Part shown: positions 62,215 to 64,000 of the stretch, one piece after another
How the letters are laid out: every line of letters begins with the position of its first letter
How positions within the stretch are numbered: the first letter of the stretch is position 1
Translations under genes and position numbers: made by a program
The notes under the pieces: model-generated
Told to the model about the DNA's origin: nothing
Database searches by the model: none
Seen by the model: only the letters and a program-made list of their open reading frames with translations
Origin: Isoperla grammatica
Taxonomy: Eukaryota; Arthropoda; Insecta; Plecoptera; Perlodidae
Length of the DNA stretch: 64,000 nucleotides
Direction: 5' to 3'
Assembly (NCBI GenBank): GCA_945910005.1
Contig: OX246739.1
Span: forward strand, 2,200,001-2,264,000

Positions 62215-62445
62215 CGCCTCACGCTACCCTAATCATTGCAACCACAAATATATTCATAACAGAGATTTGCAAATGCGAATTCTAAAGTTGTCTATTTTGG
62301 GCTGTTAAAACACCGGCTATTATAATAATCACGTGTTTGATGACTGCTGATCGATGTTGTCAGACAAACGTTTACAAGCTTTACAAGCGGGGGAACACAC
62401 GACTGATAGCTGTGTCTCGAGCTGGGGACAAGTCAAACACAGCAA

Positions 62446-62625
62446 ACAACATGTTGAGCATGAGCAACGTGTTAACCATCGCAACAAAGTGCTTAATGGC
62501 TTCTGATCAGAGTTTCTAAGCCGTATAGACCTGGGCAACATGTTGAACATGAGCCATCGCAACAAAGTGCTTAATGGCTTCTGAACAGAGTATCGAAGCC
62601 GTATAGACCTGGGCAACATGTTGAC
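62446..62625. repeat. Two-unit tandem repeat of 78-90 bp
   Basis: caacatgttga...gccgtatagacctggg occurs at 62446-62535 and again at 62536-62613, with a third start at 62614. The first unit has an extra acgtgttaacc-type segment. Confidence 0.85.
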
Positions 62626-64000
62626 CGGTGGCCGAACCATGAAGCAAACTGTCACACGATATTGTACAGAAAGTCTGTAGATTCTTTGTGATAATACTTC
62701 GTACATTTATGTTCGCCCTTTACATTGTTTCATGCACTTGTCTCGCTGAACATTCACATATGCATAGACTAAGTGATAATGAAAACCATAATGGAGAATA
62801 AAGTAAATCAGTCTCTCATTCATTACAGGAGCTGAACTTTTAACGACTTTTGAATTTTGATAGCTGTGCATTCAGTCATTCTGGTGCCTTCATTCTCCAT
62901 CTAATCCCAATATTACCAATGTGAAATATCAATTTAAAGTGTGCCCAATGTAAAGACTGTTTCCTGAAAGGGAAAATATGTTATAATGAAGGAAGATCTA
63001 TTGTAGATGTATAAGCTTACTTTTTTTAAAACACTGTTGTCTGAGTTTAAAAGTGTATAAATGCAGTCAAAAGTAAAATGTGGGGATGGGGGGCACTTAA
63101 AACAACGCGGGGAGAGAGACGGGTGATATTTTGTCGAAATCAACAGAGCATGGCGATCGTTTGTTGCCGTAAACCCGGTTGACTTTTAGCTTCTCTGTTT
63201 TATGGGTTCCGTGTCGTCACTTTTAGTGCGGTCACATAATTTACAACTAAAAGTTACTATACAAAACACAAGTTGGCACAAGTTACCACGCAATAGGAAA
63301 GATCTTCGAGTAGGTAAAAATATACTGACTTTATACTGTTATATACTGGGCTCGAATGACCCTCTTGCACTCTTCTTGTAAAATAAATACGGTTATCCAA
63401 CACAATCTGTCATAAATAAGTGTATATATCGATGCACTAACAAACTGTTGCCGATCTACTTATAAATTATTTGTATTCAAATGCATATAGTTCCTGATCA
63501 ATTTAGATCATTAAATCGAAGCAGACATTTCATACATTTTTAAAACGTTATAACTTTATGTTACAAAATCACACGGGGGATGAAAAAGAGAAAATGAGCA
63601 CACAAGAGGTGATATATAGTAAACTCGTGTTCTGACCTACCCTTGGCTTATACTTTTGTCGCATACCGTAGGTGCCAGAAACAACAAAATAGTTTCCAAT
63701 GGGCTTTAGAGGGAACTTGTGTTTACACGCTTGATCTTTTCAGTAAGCTCTTCAGAAAAGAGCGGTCACCCAACTCAACCTTGACCCAGTCCAAAGTAGC
63801 TTCACCTCGAGTGCATGTTGGCACAATAAGTCAAGCCCTGTGTGTGTTTGCCCAACTGTCCGGCCAGCGTGAATGAAGCCAGAGCGTCGGTCAGTTCATT
63901 TATCAGGGGGGCTCTAATTGGTCGGTCGAAGACGTCTGGTTTGTTGCCAGGAGTGATTCTCACGTCTTGTGGGTCCTAGACTAACGCACACACGGGAGGG
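62626..64000. other. Right end of window, no secure gene
   Basis: AT-rich with a more GC-balanced + strand ORF at 63643-63876 that lacks a known motif. Nothing can be assigned. Confidence 0.5.

Overview
The window is eukaryotic nuclear DNA from an animal. Coding exons are small, are bounded by GT/AG splice sites, and are scattered among long AT-rich introns. The identifiable genes are animal families: a TRPA1-type channel and an ANKRD33-like ankyrin protein. Protein similarity, tRNA-derived repeats and hAT-type DNA transposons fit a marine invertebrate, perhaps a mollusc, but the sequence does not prove the taxon.

Layout. (1) 1-9736: a tandem array of about 45 copies of a 185-bp unit and about 20 copies of a 72-bp derivative. 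The unit is the splice acceptor plus the first ~165 bp of a TRPA1 exon. (2) 9568-13617: the last six exons of TRPA1 on the + strand, from TM2 to the stop codon; the 5' part of the gene lies left of the window. (3) 13618-16690: no gene seen. (4) 16690-27680: six to seven tandem copies of a 1.65-1.78 kb unit, each with a tRNA-Ala-derived module, an 84-nt hairpin and a tRNA-Thr-derived module. (5) 29215-36824: three exons of an ANKRD33/ANKRD33B-like gene on the - strand. Its 6.3-kb intron holds a 306-bp tandem array (31.6-33.8 kb) and an 18-bp minisatellite (34.9-35.6 kb). (6) 38750-55419: a giant hAT-like transposon with an 8-bp target duplication and 11-bp terminal inverted repeats, filled with about 12 kb of a 79-bp satellite. 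Its left part is duplicated (4.55 kb), and the junction carries a 42-nt inverted templated insert. (7) 55428-64000: mostly unassigned sequence with a complete 269-bp MITE, a SINE remnant and a few weak ORFs.

The window is dominated by tandem amplification at several scales: an exon fragment, tRNA-derived units, an intronic repeat, and a satellite housed inside a transposon. Only two genes are secure. The 5' exons of the ankyrin gene were not found and should lie to the right of 36824, so the transposon may sit in its intron or in its upstream region.
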